Of a DNA stretch of 64,000 nt, positions 61,201 to 64,000 are shown piece after piece; the stretch's first letter is position 1, and each line of letters begins with the position of its first letter. The stretch covers positions 2,913,501 to 2,977,500 of the forward strand of contig JAGYVD010000008.1 in the NCBI GenBank assembly GCA_021209875.1. The letters run 5' to 3'. Position numbers and translations under genes: made by a program. A model generated the notes under the pieces. It was not told the DNA's origin and searched no databases. It saw only the letters and a list, made by a program, of their open reading frames with translations. This DNA comes from Rosellinia necatrix (taxonomy: Eukaryota > Ascomycota > Sordariomycetes > Xylariales > Xylariaceae).

Positions 61201-64000
61201 GCACTTTGCATCCTATCAACCAACATGACAACTTACTGGTGAAATCCCCATAGAGTTGGACACCCTAACAGATTGCATCACATGTCAAAAATCTGAACCA
61301 TGCTTGATTCGAAAGGTACCTGGGAGCTCAGCAAAGGCAAGCTTGGTGCAACAACGAATTCCCTATAGCTACCGACCAATAGAATAGTAGGGAAAGGAAG
61401 CATTTGCGTTGTTCAAAGGCATTCTTGTTCAAAATAAGCTGCTCTTGGGGAATTATATCCGTAGGGGATGGGTCAATGGGACACATTGGGACAGGAATAC
61501 ATTCTAGGGATATCATACTACAGCGGTACATAGGTACAGATACCCACATGGAGCTAAGTATGTATATCATGAGTATTGTACGCCACTGTCGAATCTTTTA
61601 TTATTTAAAGACACCGTTCTTGTTATATTACAAGTGACGTCTAATTGCCTGGTAAGACATATCGTATCATATTGCATTATATTGCATCACCATTGATCTG
61701 AAAGGCGCAGCCTTTGGCTAGGCACAACGGTTGCCCTTAAATATGATCTCGTCAGATACCTACGGTCCGAAACCTGTGATAATGAATACTCCGTAGTTGT
61801 GAGCTTAAGACACTACGACGATGGCAGGTTTGTACTGAATAAAAATGAGATTGCTTTTTTTGCCTTGCCTCTAGACCCCTGTTAGAGAATGAGAATGAGA
61901 GAGGGGGGCCAAGGGGGGAAGGAGGAGGAAGGAGAGAGGGTGAGAAGGGGGATTCTGTTTCTCTCGAATAGTATTAGCCTTTGCTATCGCAATCGCCTAG
62001 TATGATTCATATAGCTTCCTATTGCTCCGGTGTAAAACAATCATCGTCTATTGCGTCAATTGTATAGGCATTTAAATAGATCTGAGAAGGTGTTGAGAGC
62101 AATATTGTCGGAAGGGAAAAGCTAGGAGAAAGCACATAACCAAAGCCTTCTTTACTGACCATCTTTCGCTTTGTTTTTGTGTGTATGTACGGGGGGGCCA
62201 CTACTACCATATTATACACCTTGGTGGTTACAGGAATTGATCTCAAGTGTGAAATGAAATCCATGGTCGCCATGACTAAGAAAATAACCATGCCCAAGCA
62301 GCCACCACCAATGTTAGGAACAGACAATCCATGAAATCTCTAGTGTATATCTCCCACTATGCCATACCCACTGTCTACTTCACAATTGACTTGCAAAGCT
62401 TTCGAATTCTGATTAGAGTATCTAACAAGTATTCTAATTTCTTCTCATCGTCTTGTCGTCTTGTTTGCCTTTATATGGCGTTGTGTCTACCTCATATGTT
62501 GTAATTACTAGTGCTACCTTGATAGTGCACTTTTAGCATGTCTACTGAGCATAGAACGAAGCTCTAACCATAGCTATCCAAGCTGCTACGTAGAAGCAGA
62601 CCGCCACAAACCCGTAAGTTTCTTCGCCACTGCTACAACTCGGTTCTTCAATGCCTCGGACTGAATGCCAGGTAGCGTCGATCTCTGTGGCTTGGTCGAT
62701 TTACCCACCTATGCAACCTACATACAGACATTGACATACCTCTTGTAGAACTCTCCTAACTACCTTAAAGAGCTTGCAGGAAGAGTGGACACAGCGCGTT
62801 TGGCAGCGGTTGCCGCTTGGTCTCCGTGACATGGGTTTAAATTGCTAGGCTCCATACATCTCGTGGGAAAGTCGCATGGCATCGCTGGTAAGTGTAAAGT
62901 TTCCAAGGCACCGCCTTTTTTAATATGTTGAACATTCGACATCTGTAATCATGTGCATATAAATAATATTGATCTATACTGCTTGCCTACTTAGAGCAAT
63001 GCATGCCTCTAATGCCATTCGATAGACATGAGCTGGATCAAACAACATTATTTGTTTCTCGGCTTAATATCATAAGACTTGTACATAATGGGGGCTTGCC
63101 TACCTTGGTTATCTATTTACTATTGTCAAAGGAATACATACATATTTACATACATATTTACATACATACCTACATGCATACATACGTTAGGTAGGTTACG
63201 TATCCATTCACCTGTCACTCGACAATCAGAACCAAAAAAACAGTCCATGGCTTGCCGCTGGTTGTTGCATCCAACCATGGCGAGGACGAATTGCCTGCAG
63301 GCTTCGCGGCTGGTAAATGAGCATGCAGGACTCCTTAGGTAAAAGGCAGAGCATGGATTGGCCAGGTTCCCCCGATATAGACACTGTAAATTAGTATGCA
63401 GAGGGTGCGACATGTGTTATAGCCCGGCCCTATGGGATCCCTCGTGCGAACAGCTTACCGGGGATTCTAGTGGTCTGCTACAGGGCTTCCAGGCTCCCGG
63501 GCTGCGTCTTGCCAGACAAGGGTGGGTCACCAGGGAGCTGAGCTCAGGCTTAAGAGGGTCAATTAAGGGCCGCGATTGGTCGCACGGCTGGTTGTCAGAG
63601 GAATGGGAGGTTCCAAGAGCCCCGACCAGACCAGTTTGGTTAGCACCTTCCCGGCGCTTGTTGGCTGGCGTGCTCACTCTTCTCCCATCCCGTTGTGACC
63701 GAGGGATCAAGAACCGAAAATCCCACCAAGCCTTTTTTTTCCTCTCTCGACATAGATTTTGCCGAAGCTAACTCGACAGCCCAGCCGTCGTCCGTCATTC
63801 TTTCTACAGACTATCCTTCGTGCCCTAGGAGATATCTTGTGCATCGTTTACCCAGACCCCAAACCCACTGGCCTGCCGCACGATTCACGAACCAGCAAAA
63901 TTGGCCCCCTCTTGCTCGCTAGCACAAAAGGCGCCGAGCTATCAAACCAACCCAACCAGTCCGGCACTCCCCAGATCGACGCCGCCCTCCTCCCGTCTAT
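58224..64000. other. gene-free 5.8-kb stretch at window end
   Basis: No gene is recognised. The first part is the upstream region of the zincin gene and includes a 12-bp GACGAGCTCATA-type triplicate (58782-58818). TACCTAGGTA-like motifs occur at 59618-59640 and 60250-60275, poly-A at 61162-61176 and a TACATA run at 63135-63185. The last ~300 bases are C-rich, like a fungal promoter or 5' leader, and may belong to a plus-strand gene starting beyond 64000. Confidence 0.5.

Noticed and set aside
62019..62327. 102-codon minus-strand open frame
   Set aside because: A hydrophobic start but no conserved motif, no splice context and AT-rich third positions unlike the real genes here.

Overview
The window is nuclear DNA of a filamentous ascomycete (Pezizomycotina), most likely a Sordariomycete. 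The signs are spliced genes with short introns (about 47-200 nt, GTNNGT donors, CTAAC-like branch sites), a mitogen-activated protein kinase that matches the Pmk1/Fus3 type of this class almost residue for residue, a fungal Zn2Cys6 regulator, and long AT-rich blocks with the C-to-T and G-to-A signature of repeat-induced point mutation (RIP). The species cannot be fixed from sequence alone.

Layout. 1-855 is an AT-rich, RIP-degraded block and 856-2232 a gene-free, less AT-rich spacer. 2233-9311 is a complete but dead Ty3/Gypsy-type LTR retrotransposon (215-bp LTRs, 5-bp target duplication, reverse-transcriptase remnant on the minus strand). Inside it sits a cleaner 316-bp solo LTR (7750-8065) that arrived after the RIP. 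From about 10.7 kb the window is ordinary euchromatin with eleven recognisable genes: pyruvate decarboxylase-like (-), ERV1 sulfhydryl oxidase (-), HEM4 uroporphyrinogen-III synthase (+), OXR1-type TLDc protein (+), PMK1 MAP kinase (-), SEC24 COPII coat (-), a 98-residue membrane protein (+), a Zn2Cys6 transcription factor (-), POM152 nucleoporin (-), a UCH-family deubiquitinase (+), CHO1 phosphatidylserine synthase (-) and a putative zincin with a jacalin-like tail (-), which makes twelve with the unnamed small protein. Long gene-free stretches (22.2-26.6, 36.1-43.8 and 58.2-64.0 kb) hold microsatellites and a dispersed TACCTAGGTA-like motif.

The genes are mainly housekeeping functions and do not form an obvious pathway or biosynthetic cluster; no new multi-gene system was found. 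The points most worth checking are: the retroelement's LTRs, where RIP stops once inside each LTR so that the two mutated halves are complementary; the zincin, whose HExxHxxGxxH site appears to have lost its first His; two GC-AG introns in one transcription-factor gene; and three genes that each need one base fewer to read through, two of them clearly at C/G homopolymers, which may be assembly errors.
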